From Wenxinia marina DSM 24838 (GTDB lineage Bacteria > Pseudomonadota > Alphaproteobacteria > Rhodobacterales > Rhodobacteraceae), in the NCBI RefSeq assembly GCF_000379485.1, contig NZ_KB902299.1, positions 1 through 64,000 on the forward strand: a stretch of DNA of 64,000 nt, written 5' to 3'. The notes under the pieces were generated by a model, which saw only the letters and a program-made list of their open reading frames with translations, was not told the origin of the DNA and did no database searches. The position numbers and the translations under genes were made by a program. Positions within the stretch are counted from its first letter, which is position 1; every line of letters starts with the position of its first letter. Positions 41,813-50,877 of the stretch are shown piece after piece.

Positions 41813-42040
41813 CCCGCCCCGGCCTTGAGCCGGGGCCTCGCCGGACCTGGCGGGTCACCTGAATTGCGCGAGGTCCCGGGTCGGGCCCGGGACGGGCCAT
41901 TCTCGACCGGACGGACCCGCCCCGGCCCCGAGCCGGGGCCTCGCCGGACCTGGCGGGTCACCCGAATTGCGCGAGGTCCCGGGTCGGGCCCGGGACGGGG
42001 CTCTTTGCTGTACGGCCCGCCCCGGCCCCGAGCCGGGGCC
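41813..42040. repeat. Tandem array of dispersed palindromic repeat units
   Basis: Two complete pairs and one half: CCCGCCCCGG starts at 41813, 41916 and 42016. The spacer CGCCGGACCTGGCGGGTCAC is identical in the first two copies. It fills the gap between the GT61 and soxG genes. Confidence 0.8.
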
Positions 42041-42081
42041 TGATCGACAGAGCGCAGCGGCCGTCCCATTCCCCGGCCGCC

Positions 42082-42648
42082 TCAGCCGTAGAACCCCACC
42101 TCGCCATCCTTCGCCGATGCGGCCAGCAGGCCGAACACGTACTCCGCCACCGAGCGGAAGCAGATCACCTGGGCGCGCTCGTCCGTCTCCAGCCAGAAGG
42201 CGGCGGCGACCTGCCCGAGGCGGGTCCGGCGGAAGGCGCCGACCGGGAAGGCGCCCCGCGACAGGTCCACCGGCGCCAGCTTGGCGAGGACGTCGCGCAC
42301 GCCCGGGCCCTCGACCTCGATCACCGCGCGGGCGTCCGAGACGTCGGCGGCGAGGTGATGCACGCCTTCCAGCTTCTCGCCCAGCGCCGACACCAGCCCG
42401 CCCCCCGCGCCGTAGGGCGCGACCAGCAGCAGCTCGTCCGGCGACATCCACAGGAGCGCGCGCTCGCCCTTCATCGACGCCCTGCCCCGCTCCGGCAGGT
42501 GGACGCCCGCGACCTCGCCGACCGTGCGCTGCACCGCCTCGTCCGAGAGGTCGGCGCGGATCGTGACCATGCCGCGCAGGCCGCCGTCGCGGACCTGCAC
42601 CCGCGCGCCGTCCTCGCGGCCCCAAAGGGCGCTCACCGCCTCAGCCAT
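42082..42648 (-). CDS. soxG: Sarcosine oxidase subunit gamma
   Basis: 188 residues, usual for SoxG. It resembles the aminomethyltransferase (GcvT/YgfZ) fold fragment: LLWMSPDELLLVAPYGAGGG, the VDLSRGAFPVGAFRRTRLGQ segment and CFRSVAEYVFGLLA. The gamma subunit stabilises the heterotetramer SoxBDAG, which oxidises sarcosine to glycine and, with folate, 5,10-methylene-THF. Last gene of the operon; overlaps soxA by 8 bp. Confidence 0.9.
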   Translation of the reverse strand: MAEAVSALWGREDGARVQVRDGGLRGMVTIRADLSDEAVQRTVGEVAGVHLPERGRASMKGERALLWMSPDELLLVAPYGAGGGLVSALGEKLEGVHHLAADVSDARAVIEVEGPGVRDVLAKLAPVDLSRGAFPVGAFRRTRLGQVAAAFWLETDERAQVICFRSVAEYVFGLLAASAKDGEVGFYG

Positions 42649-45637
42649 GCAGCTTCTCCCCGTCCTTGTCGTAGAGCACCGGATCGACGATGCGCGCCTT
42701 CACCGGCGCGCCGTCCACGCGGTTGAACTCGATCACCTCGCCCATCCGCTCGGGCCCCCGCCGGACGAGGCCCATCGCGATGCCGCGCCCGAAGGTCGGC
42801 GAATGGTAGGTCGAGGTGACCCGCCCCTGCACGTTCCGCTGGCCGTTCGCGTTGGTGCCGTCCGCGACCGCGTAGGCCCCTTCCGGCAGGACCGAGCCGT
42901 CCAGCGTCTCGAGCCCCACCAGCTTCCACCGCTCGGGGTCCGCCATGTGGGTCCGCTGCTGGCCGCGCTTGCCGATGAAGTCGTCCTTCTTCTTCGAGAT
43001 CGCCCAGTCGAGGTTCAGGTCCTGCGGGATCACCGTGCCGTCGGTCTCGTCGCCGATCATGATGAAGCCCTTCTCGGCGCGCAGGATGTGGAGCGCCTCG
43101 GTCCCGTAGGGCATGGCGCCGAACTCGGCGCCTTCAGCGACCAGCCGCTCCCAGAACTCCAGCCCGCGGCTGGCGGGGACGGCGATCTCGTAGGAGAGCT
43201 CGCCGGAAAAGGAGATGCGGAAGACGCGCGCGGGAAAGCCGCCGATCTCGCCCTCGGCCCAGGCCATGAAGGGCAGCGCCTCCTTGCTGACGTCCATGCC
43301 GCCGAGCTTTTCCAGCACCTTGCGGGCGTTCGGGCCGACGACGGCAACCTGGGCGTACTGCTCGGTGACGTTCGCGACGTAGACGCGCCAGTCCCACCAT
43401 TCGGTCTGGAGCCATTCCTCCATGTGGGTATGGATGCGGTCGGCCCCGCCGGTGGTGGTGTGGCAGAGCCAGGTATCGTCCGACAGGCGGGCGACGACGC
43501 CGTCGTCGATGAGGAACCCGTTTTCGGAGCACATGAGGCCGTAGCGGCACTTGCCGACAGGCAGCGAAGACATGACGTTGGTATAGAGCATGTCGAGGAA
43601 GCGGCCGGCGTCCGGCCCCTTGACGACGATCTTGCCCAAGGTCGAAGCATCAAGCAGGCCAAGGGCTTGCCGGGCGTTCTTCACCTCGCGGTTCACCGCC
43701 TCGTGCCGGTCTTCGGTACCCCTGCGGTAGCAGAAGGGCCGCCGCCACTGGCCGACCGGCTCCCAGTCGGCGCCGTGCGCCTCGTGCCAGCCGTACATCG
43801 GCGTGCGGCGGACCGGCTGGAACAGCTCGCCCCGCGCGACGCCGGCGATCGAGCCCATCGAGATCGGCGTGTAGGGCGGGCGGAAGGTCGTCGTGCCGAC
43901 CTGCGGGATCGGCGCGTTCAGCGATTGAGACAGGATCGCCAGGCCGTTGATGTTGCTCAGCTTCCCCTGGTCGGTCGCCATGCCGAGCGTGGTGTAGCGC
44001 TTGGCGTGCTCGACGCTCTCGTAGCCCTCGCGCGCGGCAAGGGCGACGTCCGAGACCTTCACGTCGTTCTGGTAGTCGAGGAACATCTTGGACCGCAGCG
44101 CCTGGCCGGCGCCCTGCGGCATGGTCCAGACCTGCATCAGCGGCTCTTCCGCCGGTTCGGAGACGGCCGGCGTCTCGTCCGCCTCGCCGCCGCTGGAGGC
44201 TGCGCCGGCCCGGGCAGCGTCGGCGAGGACCGCGGAGGTGGCGAACTCGCCGTTGGCGGCGCCGGCGGGGATGACGAAGCCCGAGCCGTCCTGGTCGGTC
44301 GGCGGGCGGGACGTGTCGGGGCGGAACATCGCCGCGGCGTCGTCCCAGGTCAGCTTGCCGCCGCAGTGCGACCACAGGTGCACGACCGGCGACCAGCCGC
44401 CGGACATGGCGACCGCGTCGCAGGCGATCTCCTCCAGCACCGAGCCCTCGCCCGCCTGCAGGCAGACCGCGACGCCGGTGACGCGACCGCGGCCCTTCAC
44501 CTTGGCGATGCCGCGGCCGGTCTCGACCCGAAGCCCCATCGCGCGGGCGCGCTTCGGCAGCTCGCCGTCCGCGGAGGGCCGGGCGTCGAGGATCGCGGGC
44601 ACCATCAGCCCCGCCTCGGCGAGCGCGATGGCGGTGCGGTAGGCGTCGTCGTTGTTGGTGACGATCACGGTCCGGTCGCCGGGGCTGACGCCCCAGTTCA
44701 CGACATAGTCGCGCACGGCAGAGGCGAGCATCACGCCGGGGATGTCGTTGCCGGCGAAGGAGAGCGGACGCTCGATCGCGCCGGTGGCGGTGATCGTGCG
44801 GGCGGCGCGGATGCGCCACAGGCGGTGCCGCGCGCCCGCGGGGTCGGCGAGGTGATCGCCCAGCCGCTCGTATGCGAGGACGTAGCCGTGGTCGTAGACG
44901 CCCGCGCCCATCGTCCGCAGGCGCAGGTCGACGTTCTCCATCCCTTCAAGCGCCTGTACGGCGTTCCTCACCCAGATCGCGGCCGGCAGGCCGTCGATTT
45001 CGGCCCCGTCCACCGGCGCGCGGCCGCCCCAGTGGGCGGTCTGCTCGACCAGCAGCACCCGCTTGCCGGACCGGCCGGCGGTCAGCGCGGCCTGCAGGCC
45101 GGCGATGCCGCCGCCGACGACAAGCACGTCGACGTAGGCGTGGAAATGCTCGTAGGTCGATCCGTCCCGCCCCCGCGGCGCCTTGCCGAGGCCGGCGGAG
45201 CGGCGGATGAAGGGCTCGTAGACGTGCTTCCAGAAGGCGCGCGGCTGCTTGAACATCTTGTAGTAGAAGCCGGCCGGCAGGAACCGCGACAGGCGGACGT
45301 TGATCGCGCCGACGTCGTAGTCGAGCGACGGCCAGTGGTTCTGGCTCTCCGATTCCAGCCCGGCGAACAGCTCCTGCGTCGTCACCCGCTGGTTCGGCTC
45401 GAACGTCGCGCCCTGCCCCAGCCCGACGAGGGCGTTCGGCTCTTCCGCGCCGGAAGCCACGATGCCGCGGGGGCGGTGGTACTTGAACGAGCGGCCGACG
45501 AGCATCTGGTCGTTCGCCAGCAGCGCCGAGGCGAGCGTGTCGCCGACATAGCCGGTCATCCGGCGGCCGTTGAAGCTGAAGGGAACGGCGCGGCTGCGGT
45601 CGATCAGCCGGCCGCCGCGGGCGAGGCGCGTGCTCAT
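42641..45637 (-). CDS. soxA: Sarcosine oxidase subunit alpha
   Basis: 998 residues, full length. Residues about 1-100: a Fer2-like domain without the iron-sulphur cluster (FSFNGRRMTGYVGDTLASAL). Residues about 155-470: an FAD/NAD domain (VDVLVVGGGIAGLQAALTAG). C-terminal about 600-990: a folate-binding aminomethyltransferase domain (LGLLDASTLGKIVVKGPDAG, KGFIMIGDETDGTVIPQDL). The ATG overlaps the soxD stop (ATGA). Confidence 0.95.
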   Translation of the reverse strand: MSTRLARGGRLIDRSRAVPFSFNGRRMTGYVGDTLASALLANDQMLVGRSFKYHRPRGIVASGAEEPNALVGLGQGATFEPNQRVTTQELFAGLESESQNHWPSLDYDVGAINVRLSRFLPAGFYYKMFKQPRAFWKHVYEPFIRRSAGLGKAPRGRDGSTYEHFHAYVDVLVVGGGIAGLQAALTAGRSGKRVLLVEQTAHWGGRAPVDGAEIDGLPAAIWVRNAVQALEGMENVDLRLRTMGAGVYDHGYVLAYERLGDHLADPAGARHRLWRIRAARTITATGAIERPLSFAGNDIPGVMLASAVRDYVVNWGVSPGDRTVIVTNNDDAYRTAIALAEAGLMVPAILDARPSADGELPKRARAMGLRVETGRGIAKVKGRGRVTGVAVCLQAGEGSVLEEIACDAVAMSGGWSPVVHLWSHCGGKLTWDDAAAMFRPDTSRPPTDQDGSGFVIPAGAANGEFATSAVLADAARAGAASSGGEADETPAVSEPAEEPLMQVWTMPQGAGQALRSKMFLDYQNDVKVSDVALAAREGYESVEHAKRYTTLGMATDQGKLSNINGLAILSQSLNAPIPQVGTTTFRPPYTPISMGSIAGVARGELFQPVRRTPMYGWHEAHGADWEPVGQWRRPFCYRRGTEDRHEAVNREVKNARQALGLLDASTLGKIVVKGPDAGRFLDMLYTNVMSSLPVGKCRYGLMCSENGFLIDDGVVARLSDDTWLCHTTTGGADRIHTHMEEWLQTEWWDWRVYVANVTEQYAQVAVVGPNARKVLEKLGGMDVSKEALPFMAWAEGEIGGFPARVFRISFSGELSYEIAVPASRGLEFWERLVAEGAEFGAMPYGTEALHILRAEKGFIMIGDETDGTVIPQDLNLDWAISKKKDDFIGKRGQQRTHMADPERWKLVGLETLDGSVLPEGAYAVADGTNANGQRNVQGRVTSTYHSPTFGRGIAMGLVRRGPERMGEVIEFNRVDGAPVKARIVDPVLYDKDGEKLHG

Positions 45638-45963
45638 GCGAACTCCCTCCAGGACCAGCCGGGACGCCTTTCGAAGATCACCGCCCGAATATCGTCCGGC
45701 GGCGCGGAAACCTGCGCGGAATAGGTGCCGAACACCTCCAGCGTGGCGGTGTCGCGGGCGACGTGGAACCACTTGCCGCAGCCATAGGCGTGGCGCCATC
45801 GCTCGAAATGCACGCCCTTGGGGTTCTCGCGCAGGAACAGGTATTGCTCGAACGCCCTGTCGTCCGACCCCGGCCCCTGCCGCTTCAGGTGGGCCTCGCC
45901 GCCGCCGACGAGTTCGGTCTCCTCGGCGGCGACGCCGCAACAGGGACAGGTGAGGGTCAGCAT
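45634..45963 (-). CDS. soxD: Sarcosine oxidase subunit delta
   Basis: 109 residues. A zinc-binding CPCCG at the N-terminus and later HAYGCGKWFHVARDTATLEV are the SoxD signature (zinc ligands from Cys and His). Second enzyme gene in transcription order here, separated from soxB by two small membrane-protein genes; in most relatives soxB and soxD are adjacent. Confidence 0.93.
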   Translation of the reverse strand: MLTLTCPCCGVAAEETELVGGGEAHLKRQGPGSDDRAFEQYLFLRENPKGVHFERWRHAYGCGKWFHVARDTATLEVFGTYSAQVSAPPDDIRAVIFERRPGWSWREFA

Positions 45964-46095
45964 GGGCGGCCTCCAGCGCACGCGGAAAGGGCGGACGCCG
46001 CGCGGCGCCCGCCCTCGATGACAGGACATGGCGTAGCGGACGCCGTCGGGCGCCCGCTCGCGATCAGGACGGCGCGGGAGTGTCCCGCGGCCGGA

Positions 46096-46518
46096 TCAGT
46101 TGCCGGTGGTCTCTTCTTCCACCTCGGCCTCGACCTCGTCGGCCGCGCCTTCGACGGCGTCGCCAGTGTCCTCCACGGCGTCGGCCGTGTCGTTGGCAGC
46201 GTCCTCGGCAGCTTCTTCGGTCGCAGCGGCGGCGTCGTCGACGGTCTCCTCGGTCGCGGCGGCGGCGTCGTCGACCTCGACCGCGACGTCGTCGGCAGCC
46301 TCCTCGACGTCGGTGCCGACGTCTGCGGCCGCATCCTCGGCCGCGGCCTCGGTCGGCGTGTCGGCGTCACCGGTGAACAGCCAGAACAGCACGATGACCA
46401 CGATGACCACAGCCGCGAGGATGAAGGCGATCGAGCCGCCCCCGGACTTCTTCGTGGTGGTCGTGGTGGTGCTGCTGGACGACGTGGTCCGCGGATCGTT
46501 CGGGCGCGGATCGGCCAT
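46096..46518 (-). CDS. Single-span membrane protein with acidic Ala-rich repeats, inside the sox operon
   Basis: 140 residues. A Ser/Thr-rich N-terminus (TSSSSTTTTTTKKSGGG) is followed by one transmembrane helix (about 28-49, SIAFILAAVVIVVIVLFWLF). The remaining 90 residues are almost wholly Ala, Glu, Asp, Thr and Val in imperfect repeats (AAAATEETVDDAAAATEEAA). The composition suggests a long amphipathic or disordered periplasmic tail. No family recognised. Good AGGAGA Shine-Dalgarno. Confidence 0.7.
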   Translation of the reverse strand: MADPRPNDPRTTSSSSTTTTTTKKSGGGSIAFILAAVVIVVIVLFWLFTGDADTPTEAAAEDAAADVGTDVEEAADDVAVEVDDAAAATEETVDDAAAATEEAAEDAANDTADAVEDTGDAVEGAADEVEAEVEEETTGN

Positions 46519-46531
46519 GATGTCTTCTCCT

Positions 46532-46555
46532 TTGAGCGGTCGATTGGCCGCTCAA
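46532..46555 (-). promoter_or_regulatory. Leader hairpin directly upstream of a Shine-Dalgarno
   Basis: TTGAGCGG and CCGCTCAA form a perfect 8-bp inverted repeat with an 8-nt loop, ending immediately before AGGAGA of the 46096-46518 gene. It could be an operator, processing site or translational control element. Confidence 0.4.
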
Positions 46556-46614
46556 CGGATCGTGAAGCCGAACGGTTCCCGAGGCCCGGAACCGGTCGGC
46601 GGGAGCCCGCCGGG

Positions 46615-46800
46615 TCAGCCCCCCGCGGCTGCCAGCGCAGGCGGCTCCGGCAGGTGATCGGGCGACGGAACGGACCCTGCCCCGCGACTGTCGAAGAAGG
46701 CGAGCACGAGGATGACGATGGCGATGAAGCTGACGACGAAGAGGGCGACGCCGCCGCCGGACGCGGGACGGCCGCCGGGGCGCGAAGTGTAGTCGACCAT
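46615..46800 (-). CDS. Small single-span membrane protein, inside the sox operon
   Basis: 61 residues, too small for a confident family. N-terminus DYTSRPGGRPASGGG, then one transmembrane helix (VALFVVSFIAIVILVLAFF) and a short Pro/Ala-rich tail. The SGGG-plus-helix layout matches the next gene (46096-46518), so the two may be paralogues. Lies 193 bp after soxB. Confidence 0.6.
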   Translation of the reverse strand: MVDYTSRPGGRPASGGGVALFVVSFIAIVILVLAFFDSRGAGSVPSPDHLPEPPALAAAGG

Positions 46801-46993
46801 GGGCGAATCTCCGATTTGCGCCCCTTCTGTCGCGCCGCATTGCGGCACGGAAAAGATGGGCCGGAGATATCCACAGGACATGGGCGGCGGCCGGCCGATC
46901 GACCCCCCAAGGGTGCGCCGCAGGACGCCGATGCGTGGCTTGGGCGCAACAGGCCGGCAGCCCGCGGCGGGGGATCGGCGGCGATCCGCATGG

Positions 46994-48250
46994 TCAGTGC
47001 GCCACCCCGGCGGCCACGCTCTCATCGATGAAGCGACCTTCGCGGAAGCGATCCATCGAGAACGGCGCCGCCAGCGCCCCCGGCTCTCCCTTGGCGACCA
47101 GCTCGGCCATCGCCCAGCCGGAGCCGGGGATCGCCTTGAAGCCCCCCGTCCCCCAGCCGCAATTGACGAAGATGTTCCGCACCGGCGTCTTCGACAGGAT
47201 CGGCGAGCGGTCGCCGGTCATGTCGACGATCCCGCCCCATTGCCGCAGCATCTTGAGCCGGCTGATGATCGGAAAGGTCTCGATCAGCGCGCGCACCGTT
47301 TCCTCGATGTGGTGGAAGCTGCCGCGCTGGGTGAAGGCGTTGTAGCCGTCGGTGCCGCCGCCGATCACCATCTCGCCCTTGTCGGACTGGCTCATGTAGC
47401 CGTGGACGGTGTTGGCCATGACGACCACGTCCATGCACGGCTTGATCGGCTCGGAGACGAGGGCCTGCAGCGGCATCGCCTCTATCGGCATGCGGAAGCC
47501 GGCGAGGCCGCAGACCTGCCCGGTGTGGCCGGCGACGACGATGGAGAGCTTGTCGCAGGCGATCTCGCCCTTGGTGGTGCTGACGCCGGACACCGCACCG
47601 TCCGCGCCGCTGCGGTGGATCGCCGTCACCTCGCATTGCTGGATGATGTCCATGCCCATCTCGCTGCAGGCGCGGGCATAGCCCCAGGCGACCGCGTCGT
47701 GCCGGGCGGTGCCGCCGCGCGGCTGCCACAGGGCGCCGAGGACCGGGTAGCGGGGGCCCTCGATATGGATGATCGGGCACAGCTCCTTCACCCGCTCGGG
47801 GCCGATGAACTGGGTCTCGACGCCCTGCAGCGCGTTCGCGTGGGCGGTGCGCCTGTAGCCGCGGACCTCGTGCTCGGTCTGGGCGAGCATCATGACGCCC
47901 CGGGGGGAGAACATGACGTTGTAGTTCAGGTCCTGGCTCATCGTCTCGTAGAGCGAGCGCGACTTCTCGTAGATCGCGGCCGAGGGGTCCTGCAGGTAGT
48001 TGGAGCGGATGATCGTGGTGTTGCGGCCGGTATTGCCGCCGCCGAGCCAGCCCTTCTCGAGGATGGCGACGTTGGTGATGCCGAAGTTCTTCCCGAGGTA
48101 GTAGGCGGTGGCGAGGCCGTGGCCGCCCGCGCCGACGATGACGACGTCGTATTTCGCCTTCGGCGCTGGCGAACGCCACGCCCGCTCCCACCCCTGGTGG
48201 TGGCGCATCGCCTCGCGGGCGATGGCGAAGACGGAATAGCGTTTCGTCAC
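46994..48250 (-). CDS. soxB: Sarcosine oxidase subunit beta
   Basis: 418 residues. N-terminal FAD-binding DVVIVGAGGHGLATAYYLGK, then EKGWLGGGNTGRNTTIIRSN. The covalent-FMN histidine region is likely GTARHDAVAWGYARA (His near 175). The C-terminus WGTGGFKAIPGSGWAMAELVA is typical. Contains the sarcosine oxidation site. First gene of the operon; starts at GTG (48250), as the conserved N-terminus TKRYSVFAIAREAMRHHQGW requires. Confidence 0.94.
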   Translation of the reverse strand: MTKRYSVFAIAREAMRHHQGWERAWRSPAPKAKYDVVIVGAGGHGLATAYYLGKNFGITNVAILEKGWLGGGNTGRNTTIIRSNYLQDPSAAIYEKSRSLYETMSQDLNYNVMFSPRGVMMLAQTEHEVRGYRRTAHANALQGVETQFIGPERVKELCPIIHIEGPRYPVLGALWQPRGGTARHDAVAWGYARACSEMGMDIIQQCEVTAIHRSGADGAVSGVSTTKGEIACDKLSIVVAGHTGQVCGLAGFRMPIEAMPLQALVSEPIKPCMDVVVMANTVHGYMSQSDKGEMVIGGGTDGYNAFTQRGSFHHIEETVRALIETFPIISRLKMLRQWGGIVDMTGDRSPILSKTPVRNIFVNCGWGTGGFKAIPGSGWAMAELVAKGEPGALAAPFSMDRFREGRFIDESVAAGVAH

Positions 48251-48738
48251 GGCGATTCCCCTGCCCCGTGGACCCCTGGCGTTCCTCGCGACTGATAGGG
48301 CGGATGGCAAGGTTCGGCGCGGCCCGGAGGCGTCACGATATCGGGTGAAACCGACATTGCGGCGGGGTGTCGCGGGCGGAGCGACGGGTCGGGCCGTGCG
48401 CCGGATCGGGGCGGCGTTCCATCGCGCCCGGAACACCCGCCCCGGGTCTGACCCGGGGGGCCCCGCGGGGTGGAGCGCATGGGCGCGTCGAGGTCCCGGG
48501 GCGGGCCCGGGACGGGGGCCTCCGTGGGGCAATCGTCGAACTCAAGGCCCCGACCCGGACTCAGCTGCGAAGAAACCCGGACAGCGTCTGGCCTCCGCTG
48601 ACGCTGCCCTCCCTCGCGCTTTGACTCGTCCAGCGACCGCCGCATCGCCGTCGCGCCCATCCGGCGCACCCCGGCCCCCTTCCCGCGGCGGCGGGGCGCC
48701 GCTAGACAGGGCGGACCCGACAGGAGCCGCCCGCCCGC
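48251..48738. repeat. Long divergent gap with a dispersed paired palindromic repeat
   Basis: 488 bp between soxB and ccmI. A repeat pair occupies about 48435-48518 (CCCGCCCCGGGTCTGACCCG; facing GGTCCCGGGGCGGGCCCGGG). Promoters for both operons must also be here; none assigned. Open frames through the repeat are translations of palindromes. Confidence 0.7.
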
Positions 48739-49959
48739 ATGCTGTTCTGGATCGTCATCGTCCTTCTCGCGTTCGCCGTGTCCGGCTTCGCGGTCTGGCC
48801 GCTGCTGCGCCGCCCCGCCGGCCCCGCGGAGGAAAGCGACGTCGCGCTCTACCGCGAGCAGCTGGCCGAGGTGGACCGCGACCTCGCCCGCGGCACGATC
48901 GGCACGGAGGAGGCCGAACGGGCGCGGACCGAGATCGCCCGCCGCCTGCTCGCCGCCGACCGGGCCGGCCCCGCCCCGCTGGCCGAGGCGCCGCGCGGCG
49001 CGACCCGCGCGCTCGCCGTCGCCGCCCTCGTCGTCGTCGGCGGCGGCAGCCTCGCGCTCTACGCGACGCTGGGCCGGCCCGACCTGCCCGACTGGCCGCT
49101 GCAGGACCGCCTCGCCCGGGCCGAGGAGCTGCGGGCGACCCGCATCCCGCAGGAGGAAGCCGAGGCGATCGTCGCGGCCCGCGCCGCCGAGGCGCCGGAC
49201 CCGGCGGAGGAGTTCCCCGAGGACTACATGGCGATGGTCGAGCAGCTGCGCGAGATCGTCCCGACCCGCCCTGACGACCTCGGCGGTTGGGAGCTGCTGG
49301 CGCGGCACGAGGCGCTGACCGGGCGGTTTCCGCAAGCCGCGCGGGCGCAGGCGCACGTGCTGGAGCTGAAGGGCGACGCGGCGACGGCCGAGGACCACGC
49401 CCGGCTCGCCGATCTTCTCGTCGCGGCGGCGGGGGGCTTCGTCTCCGCCGAGGCCGAGGCGCAGGCGCGGATCGCTCTGGAGACGGACCCGACCAATTCC
49501 AGCGCCCGCTACACGCTGGGGCTTCTCTACGTGCAGACCGACCGGCCCGACCTCGCCTTCCGTCTGTGGCGGCCGGTGGCCGAGGGCGGCGCGCCGAACG
49601 CGGTGCAGACCCGCCTGGCCCGCAGCCAGATCGAGTCGGTCGCGGCGGCGGCCGGCATCGACTACCGGCTCGAGACGCCCCGCGGCCCGTCCGCAGCGGA
49701 CATGGCAGCGGCGGAGGAGATGGACCCGGAGGCCCGCGCGGCGATGGTCGAGGGGATGGTGCAGCAGCTATCGGACCGGCTCGCCTCCGAGGGCGGACCG
49801 GCCTCGGACTGGGCCCGCCTCATCGCCTCTCTCGCCGTCCTCGGCGACATGGAACGGGCGCAGGCGATCCTCGCCGAGGCGCGCGAGGTATTCGCGGACT
49901 CGCCCGACGCGATCGCTGAGATCGAGGCGGCGGCGGACGCGGCGGGGCTGACGCCATGA
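48739..49959 (+). CDS. ccmI: Cytochrome c biogenesis protein CcmI
   Basis: 406 residues. Two N-terminal membrane spans (about 2-20 and 97-115) flank a cytoplasmic coiled segment with [23 protein letters not shown], the family hallmark. The large periplasmic C-terminal part has TPR motifs ([20 protein letters not shown]). CcmI holds apocytochrome c for the CcmFH haem lyase. First gene of ccmI-ruvX-DUF1289. Confidence 0.9.
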   Translation: MLFWIVIVLLAFAVSGFAVWPLLRRPAGPAEESDVALYREQLAEVDRDLARGTIGTEEAERARTEIARRLLAADRAGPAPLAEAPRGATRALAVAALVVVGGGSLALYATLGRPDLPDWPLQDRLARAEELRATRIPQEEAEAIVAARAAEAPDPAEEFPEDYMAMVEQLREIVPTRPDDLGGWELLARHEALTGRFPQAARAQAHVLELKGDAATAEDHARLADLLVAAAGGFVSAEAEAQARIALETDPTNSSARYTLGLLYVQTDRPDLAFRLWRPVAEGGAPNAVQTRLARSQIESVAAAAGIDYRLETPRGPSAADMAAAEEMDPEARAAMVEGMVQQLSDRLASEGGPASDWARLIASLAVLGDMERAQAILAEAREVFADSPDAIAEIEAAADAAGLTP

Positions 49960-50432
49960 TCTGCGACGACGCGACACGCTTCGCCGCCGCCCTGCCCCGC
50001 ACCGGCGCGCTGGCCGGGCTCGACCTCGGCACCAAGACGATCGGCGTCGCGGTGTCGGACGGCCTGCGCTCGATGGCGAGTCCGCTGGAGACGATCCGGC
50101 GGACGAAGTTCGGCGCCGACGCGGCGGCGATCCTGAAGATCGCGCAGGGCCGCGGGCTGGCCGGGATCGTCCTCGGCCTGCCACTCAACATGGATGGGTC
50201 GGAGGGGCCGCGGGTGCAATCGACCCGCGCCTTCGCCCTGAACCTTTCGCGCCTGACCGACCTGCCCATCGCCTTCTGGGACGAGCGGCTGTCGACCGTC
50301 GCGGCCGAACGGGCGCTGCTGGAGGCGGATACGTCCCGAAAACGTCGCGCCGAGGTGATCGACCATGTCGCGGCCTCTGTCATCCTGCAGGGGATGCTGG
50401 ACCGCCTGCGGCACCTCGGGGGGCTTTCGTGA
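49956..50432 (+). CDS. ruvX: Holliday junction resolvase RuvX / pre-16S rRNA nuclease YqgF
   Basis: 158 residues, normal length. RNase-H-like fold: [17 protein letters not shown] (first catalytic Asp), [17 protein letters not shown], and [17 protein letters not shown] with its acidic residues, closing [15 protein letters not shown]. Processes the 5' end of 16S rRNA. ATGA overlap with ccmI. Confidence 0.94.
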   Translation: MICDDATRFAAALPRTGALAGLDLGTKTIGVAVSDGLRSMASPLETIRRTKFGADAAAILKIAQGRGLAGIVLGLPLNMDGSEGPRVQSTRAFALNLSRLTDLPIAFWDERLSTVAAERALLEADTSRKRRAEVIDHVAASVILQGMLDRLRHLGGLS

Positions 50433-50686
50433 CGAAACCTGAATCCACGGATCGCATCTGGATGCGCGCCGAGATCGAGAGCCCCTGCGTCAGGACCTGC
50501 GTCGTGCATCCCGAGGCGCGGATCTGCGTCGGCTGCCACCGCACGATCGACGAGATCGGCCGCTGGACCCGGATGACGCCGGAAGAGCGGCGGGCGGTGA
50601 TGGAGGAGTTGCCGGAGCGGGCCGGCCTCCTGAGGCGCCGCCGGGGCGGGCGTGCCGGGCGGATGGAGCGGAGCGGCGAGGAGTAG
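50429..50686 (+). CDS. DUF1289 protein (cysteine-rich, zinc-binding)
   Basis: 85 residues. [20 protein letters not shown] contains the family's four cysteines (CxxxC and CxxC), a likely zinc knuckle or small iron-sulphur site, followed by [20 protein letters not shown]. Starts at a GTG overlapping the ruvX stop. The tail is Arg/Gly-rich. Function unknown. Confidence 0.88.
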   Translation: MTKPESTDRIWMRAEIESPCVRTCVVHPEARICVGCHRTIDEIGRWTRMTPEERRAVMEELPERAGLLRRRRGGRAGRMERSGEE

Positions 50687-50752
50687 CGAGTGGGGGGTGA
50701 ATCCCCGGCCGCGCGCGTGGTCAGCGGCTGTCCGCAGCCATGCTGCCCGCGA

Positions 50753-50846
50753 TACCCGCCCCGGCCTCGAGCCGGGGCCTCGCGCGGACTTGGGCGACTG
50801 CCGCTCTGAAGCGGCGCGGGGTCCCGGGTCAGGCCCGGGACGGGGT
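50753..50846. repeat. Dispersed paired palindromic repeat
   Basis: CCCGCCCCGGCCTCGAGCCG and the facing GGTCCCGGGTCAGGCCCGGG, 35 bp apart, between the convergent DUF1289 and PhyH-like genes. Confidence 0.78.
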
Positions 50847-50877
50847 CACGGATGGATCAATGGCCGCCTATCGCCGC

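Noticed and set aside
41813-42040. Regular palindromic units considered as a CRISPR array
   Set aside because: Spacers are identical rather than unique, units are GC palindromes also scattered elsewhere, and no cas genes are present.
48251-48738. Possible small gene between soxB and ccmI (85-codon plus-strand frame)
   Set aside because: The peptide (RVGPCAGSGRR...) is a translation of repeat DNA and lacks a convincing ribosome site or similarity.
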